Below are positions 1 to 8,438 of a stretch of DNA of 48,764 nucleotides, one piece after another (the stretch's first letter is position 1; each line of letters begins with the position of its first letter). The stretch covers positions 1 through 48,764 of the forward strand of contig QBYE01000008.1 in NCBI GenBank assembly GCA_003282985.1, given 5' to 3'. Made by a program: the position numbers and the translations under genes. The stretch comes from Pelagibacteraceae bacterium AG-325-E08. Its GTDB lineage: Bacteria; Pseudomonadota; Alphaproteobacteria; Pelagibacterales; Pelagibacteraceae. Below the pieces are notes generated by a model. That model saw only the letters and a list, made by a program, of their open reading frames with translations, was not told the DNA's origin and ran no database searches.

Positions 1-313
1 TAAAATATTTTTCAAACTTATTTTGCTCATCTTTATATTTTTCATGATCCATTGGGGGATCTTTTTTTTCAGTTATATTAGGCCAGATTTCAGAATATTT
101 TTTATTGACTTCTAACCATTGTTCACTCCCTTTCTCTGTATCAGCCTTAATAGCATCAACAGGGCACTCAGGTTCACAAACGCCACAATCTATACACTCA
201 TCAGGTTTAATTACAAGCATATTTTTTCCTTCATAAAAGCAATCAACTGGACAAACTTCAACACAATCCATCAATTTACATTTTATACATTTATCATTAA
301 CTATATAAGTCAT
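1..313 (-). CDS. fdxA: Seven-iron ferredoxin FdxA (3' end beyond window)
   Basis: This is a small soluble electron carrier. Reading from an ATG at 313, the frame stays open to the window edge for 104 codons. The N-terminal half carries two Cys clusters typical of 3Fe-4S/4Fe-4S ferredoxins: [17 protein letters not shown] near residues 9-25 and [15 protein letters not shown] near 40-54. The C-terminal tail is charged and helical, as in FdxA of about 107-112 residues, so only a few residues should be missing. Its ATG overlaps the stop of the TerB-like gene (TAATG), implying one transcript with it. In many alphaproteobacteria fdxA lies between a Suv3-like helicase and carD; the helicase is here and carD, if present, would lie beyond the window. 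Confidence 0.9.
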   Translation of the reverse strand, partial: MTYIVNDKCIKCKLMDCVEVCPVDCFYEGKNMLVIKPDECIDCGVCEPECPVDAIKADTEKGSEQWLEVNKKYSEIWPNITEKKDPPMDHEKYKDEQNKFEKYF

Positions 314-726
314 TACAAAATTTCTTTTTTAATTTTCCCTTGTATACTTCCCATTATTTTATTATCAATGTACATTAATCCTGCAAGTCTTCGCATCAAA
401 TTAGTTTCATAAATATCAGCGTCTTTATTTGAATATATTATTCTCCAAAGAGTTTCTATAATTTCTATTTTCTTTTCTTCATCCATCATTTTTACTTCTT
501 TTGTAAAATCTAAAATTTGATTTGTATTTTCCTCAATTACTTTACTTTGCTCAATGATTTGTTCTATATTTTCAGTATTTGCACCCATTTTTAATAAAGC
601 TTGTTTTATAATCATTTCTTCTTGTTTTGAAAAATTTTCATCAATTTTACCAGCATGTATCATCAAAGCTGCTATTTTTATTAATTGGCTATTACTTTGT
701 TTCTCTATTTTTTTTTTAAAAAACAT
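313..726 (-). CDS. TerB-like small helical protein
   Basis: A 137-residue, probably cytoplasmic helical protein. The pattern resembles TerB/DjlA-N-type domains: [22 protein letters not shown] near residues 16-37 and [13 protein letters not shown] near 112-124, acidic helix-loop segments like those that bind divalent metal in TerB. The basic start (MFFKKK) is followed by no signal peptide or membrane segment. It begins 3 bases after the helicase stop and shares one base with the fdxA start, so it sits in a helicase-TerB-fdxA operon. Related alphaproteobacteria often have an S4-domain RNA-binding gene at this place. The family assignment rests on pattern only and the function is unknown. Confidence 0.7.
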   Translation of the reverse strand: MFFKKKIEKQSNSQLIKIAALMIHAGKIDENFSKQEEMIIKQALLKMGANTENIEQIIEQSKVIEENTNQILDFTKEVKMMDEEKKIEIIETLWRIIYSNKDADIYETNLMRRLAGLMYIDNKIMGSIQGKIKKEIL

Positions 727-729
727 GAT

Positions 730-3207
730 TTAATTTAAATTTAAATTTTTTAAAATACCAAAAGGATTTTCTTTTTCTATCTTTTTACCTGCTTTTTTAA
801 ATATTTTTTTAGGTTTATATTTAAAATAAGTTTCATCATTTTTTTCTAAAACAATATAATTCATACTTTTAAGAAGTTTTTTAAAATTTTCTTTATTACA
901 TCCTAATAAATTAAGCATTTCTGGCATCATTTTAACTTGTTTTTCTTTTTCAGAACTAGAATTAATGATTTGGACAAATAGTCTCTCTAAAATATCAATT
1001 CTTACAAAGAAATTTTCAAACTTTTCAAATCCACAAAGTAACATAAAATTTCTATCTTTAACTTTATTATTATCTAAAAAGTTTAATCCAAAAGTAGGAG
1101 GTTTTAGACTGAAATTTTTTTGGTTGTAGTTTTTCCAAAGCAAGGTTCGTAATGAAACAGCATCAGGCTTTATTAATCTATGTAAAAAGACATGATATCT
1201 TCCAAATTTAACACCAAGATCTCTTAGGATTTTTCTTTCATTTTGTCCTAACTTTTTTAAATACTCAGACACTTGGTCTCTTTTAAGAACTCCATTATTT
1301 TCATAAAGTTGATAAGCTAAAGCTTTCATAGAGGAATTTTTTTCTTTTAGATTTTTTAGATCAATAAGACTTTTTAAAGTTATATTAATTTTATTTTTCA
1401 GCCAACTTTCTAAAAATTCAAGTAATTTTTGACTTTGATTTTTTTCTAAAATATCATCAACTATTAATTCAATATTTGGATTTAAGTAGTCTCTACCTGA
1501 TAATAATCTTGCAATAGGTGAATCTTTCCAATAAATTTTGAAATCATTTTCGAGATTAATTAAACCTGTTTCAATTATAATTTGAATTCTTTTTTCAAGT
1601 TCTGGACTAACAGTTTGCCTTGCTGCCTTTTTAAGAGATTTAATATCAGTTTCTAGGGCTCCTTTTTTTAAATCTAGCTCCAATTTAAGACCATTAATTT
1701 TACCAATGAATTGATCATCAATCATAACTTCATTATTATCTAAAATTTTTGTATCAAATTTCATATCCTGTTTTAAACCTCTTGCAAGAATACTAGCTCT
1801 TTTATCAATAAAGGTTTTTGTAAGTTCTTCATGTAGCCTATCCGAAAGCTTGTCCTCCAATGATTTTGTTTTTTCTATCCAATAGTCTTGATTTTCTATC
1901 CAATTTTTTTTATTTGAAACATATGACCAAGTTCTAACATTTGCAATTCTATTTGATAAGGAATCTACATTTCCATCTAATTTATCTAATTTCATTAGTT
2001 GTAAGCGAATGTAATTATCACTTATTTTAGCTTTTTTACTGTTTAAATATTTAAATACACTTGCAATTACATCGTAGTGATTTCCATAAGTTTTTTTAAC
2101 AAAATCTGGTATTTGACAACATTCCCACAAAAGAATTAACTTTTCTCTATTAAACTCGATATCTTTTAAATTTATATCTCTCAAGAAAAACTTAAGAGCT
2201 TTTTCGTCTTCGCATTCATGTATTTTTCTCAACCATTTTTTTTTTGGTTTTTCATCTAACGAATTTATTAAAGTTGAGGGATTATTAAAATTTAAATCGG
2301 AGTTTCTCCAAAATAGGGATTGAATTTCTTCAAATTTATGATTTTCTAATAAATTAACCTCTTCAGCACTAATCTCTTTACATTGACCTGTAATACCAAA
2401 ATTACCATCATTTAGATATCTACCAGCCCTTCCAGCAATTTGTCCAATTTCAGATAGATTAAGTTTTCTTAATTTTTTACCATCAAATTTTTTCAAATTT
2501 GAAAAATAAACCTGATCTAGATCCATATTAATTCCCATGCCTATTGCATCAGTGGCAACAAGAAAATCTACATCACCTGACTGATATAATTCAACTTGGG
2601 CATTCCTTGTCTTTGGACTAAGAGAGCCCATCACTATTGCTGCTCCCCCCTTTTGTCTCCGTATTAATTCTGCGATTGCATAAACTTCTTCTGCTGAAAA
2701 AGCTATAATTGCAGTTTTTCTTTGTATTCTTGAAATCTTTTTATGTCCAGCATATGAAAGTTTAGATAATCGGTTTCTATTAATAAATTCTACATCATCA
2801 TCTAACTTCGAAATAATATTTTTAATAGTATTTGAACCCATTAGCATTGTTAATTTAGTTCCTCTCATATTAAGAAGTCTATCCGTAAAAATATGTCCAC
2901 GTTCATGATCTGCACACATTTGTATTTCATCTACTCCCACAAAATCTAAGTGTTTATCTATAGGCATAGACTCAACAGTACATAAGTAATATTTTGCATT
3001 CGTGGGTATAATTTTTTCTTCCCCAGTGATTAAAGCAACCTTATCTAAACCAATTTTTTTGATGACTTTATCATAAACCTCTCGAGCTAATAATCGCAAA
3101 GGAAAACCAATCATTCCACTATCAAAAGACAACATAGTATCTATTGCTAAATGGGTTTTGCCGGTATTTGTTGGACCTAGAACAGCAGTAATTTTATATT
3201 TAGTCAT
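730..3207 (-). CDS. Suv3-like superfamily 2 RNA/DNA helicase
   Basis: An 825-residue ATP-dependent helicase related to mitochondrial SUV3, the form widespread in alphaproteobacteria. Walker A is GPTNTGKT at residues 11-18. The DExH-like box is DEIQ near residue 93. Motif VI appears as QIAGRAGRY near residue 256, and a further helicase-C signature, ATDAIGMGINMD, lies near 219. The lysine-rich C-terminal half is typical of this family and is probably used for RNA binding. SUV3 enzymes unwind structured RNA during degradation; the bacterial role is inferred. It is the first gene of the run to the TerB-like gene and fdxA. No S4 domain is visible at its C-terminus or downstream. Confidence 0.88.
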   Translation of the reverse strand: MTKYKITAVLGPTNTGKTHLAIDTMLSFDSGMIGFPLRLLAREVYDKVIKKIGLDKVALITGEEKIIPTNAKYYLCTVESMPIDKHLDFVGVDEIQMCADHERGHIFTDRLLNMRGTKLTMLMGSNTIKNIISKLDDDVEFINRNRLSKLSYAGHKKISRIQRKTAIIAFSAEEVYAIAELIRRQKGGAAIVMGSLSPKTRNAQVELYQSGDVDFLVATDAIGMGINMDLDQVYFSNLKKFDGKKLRKLNLSEIGQIAGRAGRYLNDGNFGITGQCKEISAEEVNLLENHKFEEIQSLFWRNSDLNFNNPSTLINSLDEKPKKKWLRKIHECEDEKALKFFLRDINLKDIEFNREKLILLWECCQIPDFVKKTYGNHYDVIASVFKYLNSKKAKISDNYIRLQLMKLDKLDGNVDSLSNRIANVRTWSYVSNKKNWIENQDYWIEKTKSLEDKLSDRLHEELTKTFIDKRASILARGLKQDMKFDTKILDNNEVMIDDQFIGKINGLKLELDLKKGALETDIKSLKKAARQTVSPELEKRIQIIIETGLINLENDFKIYWKDSPIARLLSGRDYLNPNIELIVDDILEKNQSQKLLEFLESWLKNKINITLKSLIDLKNLKEKNSSMKALAYQLYENNGVLKRDQVSEYLKKLGQNERKILRDLGVKFGRYHVFLHRLIKPDAVSLRTLLWKNYNQKNFSLKPPTFGLNFLDNNKVKDRNFMLLCGFEKFENFFVRIDILERLFVQIINSSSEKEKQVKMMPEMLNLLGCNKENFKKLLKSMNYIVLEKNDETYFKYKPKKIFKKAGKKIEKENPFGILKNLNLN

Positions 3208-3311
3208 TTCTACTTTTAGTATACTTTTTTTTTTACCTACTAGATCTTGTTAGATGTATAGAACAAAAATAGACTAAAACATGACCGAATCAGAGAATAA
3301 AAAGTTCTCAT

Positions 3312-3713
3312 TTATCTTTTAGCTAAAATTTTCCAAACTCCCGAAGCTGAGGTAATAATTTTGTCATTACATTTTAATTCACAGAATAAAAAAACCAAAG
3401 TTTTTGTTTTCTTAAGTATTTTAACTTTTCCAATTATTTCGTCATCAACTTTTGATGCCCCTATAAATTTTAAATCTAAAGAAATTGTTACACATGGTGA
3501 ATTTTCAGCAGATCTATGAGCAGCTGTACCAGCACCAGCATCAATTAAAGCAGATAGATATCCACCATGAGTTATACCAGCCATATTTAAATGATTTTTG
3601 TTTATTTTAGTTTTAAATTCGTATTCATTTTCTGAAATATTTCTGAACAAAACACCTCCATTATGTTTCATAAATCCAGGATTTAAGCTAATTTGTTCAA
3701 AATCTTTAGACAT
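3312..3713 (-). CDS. PaaI-family hotdog thioesterase
   Basis: A 133-residue single-domain hotdog protein, the normal PaaI/YbgC size. The signature HGGYLSALIDAGAGTAAH near residues 49-66 contains the conserved HGG followed by the aspartate of the long central helix, which in acyl-CoA thioesterases places the thioester and nucleophilic water. The region after it (VTISLDLKFIG) fits the following beta strand. It should hydrolyse an acyl- or aryl-CoA in the cytoplasm; the substrate cannot be read from sequence. It lies downstream of tRNA-Arg and a possible small membrane ORF on the same strand, with 98 bases before the helicase start. Confidence 0.85.
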   Translation of the reverse strand: MSKDFEQISLNPGFMKHNGGVLFRNISENEYEFKTKINKNHLNMAGITHGGYLSALIDAGAGTAAHRSAENSPCVTISLDLKFIGASKVDDEIIGKVKILKKTKTLVFLFCELKCNDKIITSASGVWKILAKR

Positions 3714-3719
3714 TATTTA

Positions 3720-3818
3720 TTATAATACAAAAGTTAAAATTAATAAAATTATAAAAATTAATATAAAAAAATAGATCACAGATTTTTGTAGTGAAGATTT
3801 TATAAACCAATCAAACAT
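3720..3818 (-). CDS. Possible 32-residue single-span membrane peptide
   Basis: A short open frame from ATG at 3818 to TAA at 3720-3722 gives 32 residues: a polar, slightly basic start (MFDWFIKSSLQKS) and one hydrophobic stretch of about 18 residues to the end. It fits between tRNA-Arg (3' end at 3832) and the thioesterase start at 3713, with the same strand and tight spacing, so co-expression is possible. There is no recognisable family. In DNA this A+T-rich, hydrophobic codons such as ATT and TTT arise easily by chance, so the call is tentative. Confidence 0.4.
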   Translation of the reverse strand: MFDWFIKSSLQKSVIYFFILIFIILLILTFVL

Positions 3819-3831
3819 ATTTACCTTTTCT

Positions 3832-3908
3832 TGGTGCGCCTGCTAGGAGTCGAACCCAGAACCTCCTGGTCCGTAGCCAAGCGCTCTATCCAGTTGAGCT
3901 ACAGGCGC
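3832..3908 (-). tRNA. tRNA-Arg (anticodon ACG)
   Basis: On the minus strand the 77-base cloverleaf has acceptor arms GCGCCUG/CAGGCGC, discriminator A and an encoded CCA (TGG at 3832-3834 on the plus strand). The anticodon stem CUUGG/CCAGG encloses loop CUACGGA, giving anticodon ACG, normally read as ICG after A34 deamination. The T-arm GGTTCGACTCC is intact. This is the usual bacterial tRNA for CGU/CGC/CGA arginine codons. Confidence 0.97.
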
Positions 3909-3925
3909 ATTTTTAATTTTATTTA

Positions 3926-3931
3926 ATTATA
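3926..3931 (-). promoter_or_regulatory. Candidate -10 box of tRNA-Arg
   Basis: The minus strand reads TATAAT here, 17 bases before the mature tRNA 5' end, so transcription would start near 3919 and leave a leader of about 10 bases. No convincing -35 hexamer is visible, and the region is A+T-rich enough for chance matches. Confidence 0.35.
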
Positions 3932-3979
3932 ATATAACAATTTTTAGTGTATTTTAACTACAAGAGAAAACTAAATTTC

Positions 3980-5155
3980 ATGAGTGATAATTCAAAAGAT
4001 GTAGTTATAGTAGAGGCAGTAAGAACTCCTATAGGTACTTATAATGGGTCCCTTAAAGACATAAGAGCACATCAACTTGGATCGATAGTAATTAATGAGG
4101 TTTTAAAAAGAAGCAATGTAAATCCTGATGAAGTGGATGAAATAATTATGGGTCAGGTTTTAACTGCAGGAATGGGACAGAATCCTGCTAGACAAGCTGC
4201 AATCAATGCAGGAATACCTGTTTCAAAACCTGCTTATATTGTAAATCAAGTTTGTGGTTCAGGATTAAGAGCTATAATTTCAGGATTTCAATCAATTAAA
4301 TTGGGAGACTCAAAAATAGTTATTTCTGGCGGACAAGAAAACATGTCAATCGCCCCCCAAATAGCTCTTAAAGAAAATGAAAAAAAAAATTCAGAAAACA
4401 AATTTTTAGATGTAATGATGAATGACGGATTACTTGATGCATTTAAGAATTATCACATGGGTGTAACGGCTGAAAATGTTGCAAAGAAATTCAATATATC
4501 GAGAGAAGAACAGGATGAATTTGCATTAAATTCTCAAAAAAAAACTTTAGCAGCAATAAAAAATAATAACTTTGAAAAAGAAATAATTGAGGTAAATTTT
4601 AACGGAAATACTTTAAAACTTGATGAACATCCAAGAAATAATTTAACCTTAAAGGATTTACAAAAATTAAAAACAGTCTTTCAAGAAAATGGAACAGTCA
4701 CTGCAGGAAATTCATCAGGTATCAATGATGGAGCAGCCGCTTTAATGTTATTAAGTTTAGAAGAGTCAGAAAAAAAATCACTTGAGGCGTTAGCTAGAAT
4801 AGTATCTTGGGCGTCAGTTGGGGTAGATCCTTCACTTATGGGATTAGGACCTATTGGAGCAATTAAAGAAGCTGTTAAAAAAGCTAACTGGAAATTAGAG
4901 GATATAGATCTATTTGAGATAAATGAAGCTTTTGCAGCACAAACTATTGCAGTTATTAAAGAACTGAATATTGATATAAGCAAAGTGAATATTAATGGTG
5001 GAGCTATAGCTTTAGGTCATCCAATTGGAGCATCAGGAGCAAGAATATTAATTTCTCTAATATATCAAATGAAAAAACTTAATAAAAAAAAGGGATGTGC
5101 CTCACTTTGTATTGGTGGAGGTATGGGTATTGCAATATGCGTTGAAAGAAATTAG
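3980..5155 (+). CDS. Acetyl-CoA C-acetyltransferase (thiolase)
   Basis: A 391-residue biosynthetic-type thiolase that condenses two acetyl-CoA to acetoacetyl-CoA, or the reverse. Motifs are the acyl-enzyme cysteine in NQVCGSG (C92), NEAFAAQ, GGAIALGHPIGASGAR with its catalytic histidine, and the C-terminal CIGGGMG with the second catalytic cysteine. The start was set at the ATG at 3980 (MSDNSKDVVIVEAVRTP), where thiolase homology begins; an upstream in-frame ATG at 3947 would add 11 residues without family resemblance. It stands alone, divergent from tRNA-Arg. No acetoacetyl-CoA reductase or PHB synthase is adjacent, so a role in polymer storage cannot be assumed; phaA/atoB type is the best label. 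Confidence 0.93.
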   Translation: MSDNSKDVVIVEAVRTPIGTYNGSLKDIRAHQLGSIVINEVLKRSNVNPDEVDEIIMGQVLTAGMGQNPARQAAINAGIPVSKPAYIVNQVCGSGLRAIISGFQSIKLGDSKIVISGGQENMSIAPQIALKENEKKNSENKFLDVMMNDGLLDAFKNYHMGVTAENVAKKFNISREEQDEFALNSQKKTLAAIKNNNFEKEIIEVNFNGNTLKLDEHPRNNLTLKDLQKLKTVFQENGTVTAGNSSGINDGAAALMLLSLEESEKKSLEALARIVSWASVGVDPSLMGLGPIGAIKEAVKKANWKLEDIDLFEINEAFAAQTIAVIKELNIDISKVNINGGAIALGHPIGASGARILISLIYQMKKLNKKKGCASLCIGGGMGIAICVERN

Positions 5156-5268
5156 GAACTAATTTTTCCGTATTTCTTCTCTAATAAAATTTTTTGAATC
5201 CATGTTTTAGCATCTATATAGGTGCTAACTTTTGGTTGAATAAGTACATTTAATAATTTTTTAATCAT
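5152..5268 (-). CDS. Possible 38-residue hypothetical protein
   Basis: An ATG at 5268 opens a 38-codon frame encoding a basic peptide (MIKKLLNVLIQPKVSTY at the start, a mixed hydrophobic/charged helix, then KKYGKISS). Its stop TAA at 5152-5154 overlaps the thiolase TAG on the other strand, the kind of tight convergence seen throughout this window. Composition is balanced, with Trp, Tyr and Asp rather than only A+T-driven Lys/Ile/Phe, which slightly favours a real gene. It is not recognised, and no ribosome-binding site is visible. Confidence 0.45.
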   Translation of the reverse strand: MIKKLLNVLIQPKVSTYIDAKTWIQKILLEKKYGKISS

Positions 5269-5363
5269 TTTATTAATTTGAACTTAAAGAATGTCAAAAA
5301 ATTGAACAGAATGTGTTAAAATTTGCAATTTACTAAGCATTTATGGTGTATAAAACATAATTA

Positions 5364-8300
5364 ATGACTGAAAAATTATTAGTTCCTGATATTGGAGAAT
5401 TTGAAGGTGTTGAAGTAATAGAAATTCTAGTTCAAGAAGGTCAAGAAATAAAAAAAAATGATCCAATAGTTACTATTGAAAGTGACAAATCAAGTGTAGA
5501 AATTCCATCAACTATTGAAGGTAAAATAGAAACAGTTGTTGTAAAAATTGGAGATAAAGTTTCAAAAGGTGATTTATTACTTACGACAACAGGGACAAAA
5601 ATTTCTACAAAAACAGCAGAGGACGTACCCAAAAATACTGAAAATTTAATAAAAGAAGCTGAAAATTCATTAAAAAAATCTCAAGAAGAAATAATTGAAA
5701 AGCCTATAGCTCAAAGTCAAAAAACCACAAATAAAATTTTAATAAAAGAAGAAAATAAAACTGATAATATTCAAGTTGTTAACAAAGGTGATATTGATCC
5801 AACTGAAACAAATGAGTGGTTGGAGTCTTTGTCTGCAGTAATTCAAAAAGATGGGAATCAAAGGGCTCATTATTTAATAAAGGAGTTAATAAATAAAGCC
5901 TATAGAGAAGGCGCAAATATTCCTTATACGCAAAATACCCCTTATATAAATACTATACCAGTCAGTGAGGAACAAAAATCTAATGGAGATCAAAATATAG
6001 AAAGAAAAATTAGATCTTTGATTAGGTGGAATGCTGCAGCTATGGTAGTAAGAGCTAATAAAAAGTTTCCTGAACTTGGTGGTCACATAGGTACATTTGC
6101 TTCAGCAGCAACTCTTTATGATGTGGGTATGAATCATTTTTGGAGGGCGAAAAATAATAAATTTGGAGGAGACTTAGTTTATTTTCAAGGTCATAGTGCT
6201 CCAGGTATGTATGCAAGAGCTTTTTTAGAGGGAAGACTTAGTGAAAAACAATTGGATAGTTTTAGGCAAGAAGTGAATCCTGGAGGTTTATCTTCTTATC
6301 CTCATCCTTGGTTAATGCCAAAATTTTGGCAATTTCCCACTGTTTCAATGGGTTTAGGTCCAATGTTAGCAATCTACCAAGCTAGATATATGAAGTATCT
6401 GATCAACAGAGGCCTTATTAAAGATGAAGGAAGAAAAGTTTGGGCTTTTTTAGGAGATGGTGAGATGGATGAACCGGAGTCTTTAGGCGCTATTGGTTTA
6501 GCATCAAGAGAAAAATTAGATAATTTAATTTTTGTAGTCAATTGTAATTTACAAAGATTGGATGGTCCAGTTAGAGGTAATGGAAAAATAATTCAAGAAT
6601 TAGAAGGAATTTTTAGAGGTGCTGGTTGGAATGTGATTAAAGTTATTTGGGGATCTTATTGGGACTCATTATTAGCAAATGATAAGTCAGGCCATCTTGT
6701 TAAGATAATGAATGAAACAGTCGATGGAGAATACCAAGCGATAAAAGCAAGAGATGGTGCTTTTGTTAGAGAAAAATTTTTTGGAAAATATCCAGAGACA
6801 GAAAAATTAGTTTCAAGTTTATCTGACAAAGATATTTGGAGACTAAATAGAGGTGGTCATGATCCCCATAAAGTTTTTGCTGCATATGATAAAGCTTCAA
6901 AAAACATTGGAAGCCCAACAGTTGTAATTGCTAAAACAATAAAAGGTTATGGGATGGGTAAAAGTGGAGAAAGCGTTAACACTACGCATCAAACAAAAAA
7001 ATTAGATATTGATGATTTAATGTACTATAGAGATAGGTTTGATGTTCCATTGACAGATGATCAAGTAAAAAATATTGAATATTATAAACCTGATACTAGT
7101 TCAGCTGAGATTAAATATCTAAAAGAAAGAAGACTTCAACTTGGTGGATTTATTCCTGAGAGGACAACTTATGCTAAATCTATAAAAGCACCCCCTAAAA
7201 ATATTTTTGATAATATGAAAGAATCTACCGGTAAAAAGGAGATGTCTACTACAATGGCGTTAGTAAGAATGCTTACAAGTTTACTTAGGGATAAAAATGT
7301 TGCACCAAGACTGGTTCCAATTATTCCCGATGAAGCTCGAACATTTGGTATGGAGGGTTTTTTTCAAAAGGTTGGAATATATGCTCATGAAGGCCAAAAG
7401 TATGAACCTGAAGATGCTGCTCAACTAAGTTCTTACAAAGAAGAAAAAAGTGGTCAAGTATTAGAAGAGGGAATTACTGAAGCAGGAGCCATGTCTTCTT
7501 GGATAGCTGCAGGAACTTCCTACACAAATCATGATATAGAAATGATACCCATATATTTATTTTATTCTATGTTTGGATTCCAAAGAATTGGAGATTTTGC
7601 TTGGGCAGGAGCTGACAGCCAATCAAGAGGTTTTTTAATTGGTGCTACAGCTGGAAGAACAACATTAGCTGGAGAGGGACTGCAACATCAAGATGGCCAC
7701 AGTCATTTGATGGCATCAACAATACCAAACTGTATTTCTTATGATCCAACATTCCATTACGAATTAGCAGTAATTTTTAGGGAAGGTTTAAAAAGGATGC
7801 ATGAAAAAAATGAAAATATTTTTTATTATATTACTACAATGAATGAAAATTATTCCCACCCAGAAATGCCAAAAGATAAAAATTGTGAGGAGGGAATTCT
7901 CAAAGGTATGTACAAAATCAAAGAGTTTAATAAACATAAAAAAAGTAAAATTCAGTTTTTAGGCTCTGGTACAATTTTAAGAGAAATGATTGCGGGTGCT
8001 GAAATATTACAAAAAGAATATAATATAGATAGTGAAGTTTGGAGTGTTACAAGTTTTAATGAATTAAGAAAAGATGGACTAGAGGTAGAAAGATATAATC
8101 TTTTAAATCCTAATAAAGATCAAAAAAAATCGTACGTTGAAAAATGTTTAGAAAAAACAGAGGGACCAATATTAGCAGCTTCAGATTATATGAGAATGAA
8201 TTCTGATCAGATAAGACCATATATAAATAAAAGCTTTTATTCTTTAGGAACAGACGGGTTTGGAAGAAGTGATACTAGAAAAAATTTAAGAAAATTTTTT

Positions 8301-8438
8301 GAAGTAGATAAAGAACATGTAGTTGCTTATGGATTAAGTATATTGGCAAAAGAACAATTTTTACCATCTAAATATGCTTCAGATGCTATAAAAAAATATA
8401 AAATCGACCCTAACAAACCAATGCCATCAAGATTATAA
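5364..8438 (+). CDS. aceE: Lipoyl domain-AceE fusion, pyruvate dehydrogenase E1
   Basis: A 1024-residue protein in two parts. Residues 1-76 form a biotinyl/lipoyl domain, with the lipoylation lysine expected at K42 in ESDKSS. After a charged linker (about 77-147), residues 148-1024 match the homodimeric AceE type of pyruvate dehydrogenase E1 (E. coli AceE is 887 residues). The thiamine diphosphate motif runs from GDGEMDE (G364) to NCN near 393. E1 decarboxylates pyruvate on thiamine diphosphate and reductively acetylates a lipoyl arm; here the arm is on E1 itself. Its stop TAA is followed at once by the ATG of the E2 gene, which lacks a lipoyl domain. The frame is continuous with no stop, so the fusion is read directly from sequence. 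Confidence 0.95.
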   Translation: MTEKLLVPDIGEFEGVEVIEILVQEGQEIKKNDPIVTIESDKSSVEIPSTIEGKIETVVVKIGDKVSKGDLLLTTTGTKISTKTAEDVPKNTENLIKEAENSLKKSQEEIIEKPIAQSQKTTNKILIKEENKTDNIQVVNKGDIDPTETNEWLESLSAVIQKDGNQRAHYLIKELINKAYREGANIPYTQNTPYINTIPVSEEQKSNGDQNIERKIRSLIRWNAAAMVVRANKKFPELGGHIGTFASAATLYDVGMNHFWRAKNNKFGGDLVYFQGHSAPGMYARAFLEGRLSEKQLDSFRQEVNPGGLSSYPHPWLMPKFWQFPTVSMGLGPMLAIYQARYMKYLINRGLIKDEGRKVWAFLGDGEMDEPESLGAIGLASREKLDNLIFVVNCNLQRLDGPVRGNGKIIQELEGIFRGAGWNVIKVIWGSYWDSLLANDKSGHLVKIMNETVDGEYQAIKARDGAFVREKFFGKYPETEKLVSSLSDKDIWRLNRGGHDPHKVFAAYDKASKNIGSPTVVIAKTIKGYGMGKSGESVNTTHQTKKLDIDDLMYYRDRFDVPLTDDQVKNIEYYKPDTSSAEIKYLKERRLQLGGFIPERTTYAKSIKAPPKNIFDNMKESTGKKEMSTTMALVRMLTSLLRDKNVAPRLVPIIPDEARTFGMEGFFQKVGIYAHEGQKYEPEDAAQLSSYKEEKSGQVLEEGITEAGAMSSWIAAGTSYTNHDIEMIPIYLFYSMFGFQRIGDFAWAGADSQSRGFLIGATAGRTTLAGEGLQHQDGHSHLMASTIPNCISYDPTFHYELAVIFREGLKRMHEKNENIFYYITTMNENYSHPEMPKDKNCEEGILKGMYKIKEFNKHKKSKIQFLGSGTILREMIAGAEILQKEYNIDSEVWSVTSFNELRKDGLEVERYNLLNPNKDQKKSYVEKCLEKTEGPILAASDYMRMNSDQIRPYINKSFYSLGTDGFGRSDTRKNLRKFFEVDKEHVVAYGLSILAKEQFLPSKYASDAIKKYKIDPNKPMPSRL

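Noticed and set aside
119-412. Plus-strand open frame of 97 codons
   Set aside because: It lies antisense to fdxA and the TerB-like gene, has only A+T-driven Phe/Ile/Tyr content and no family resemblance; the minus-strand Cys clusters of fdxA are decisive.
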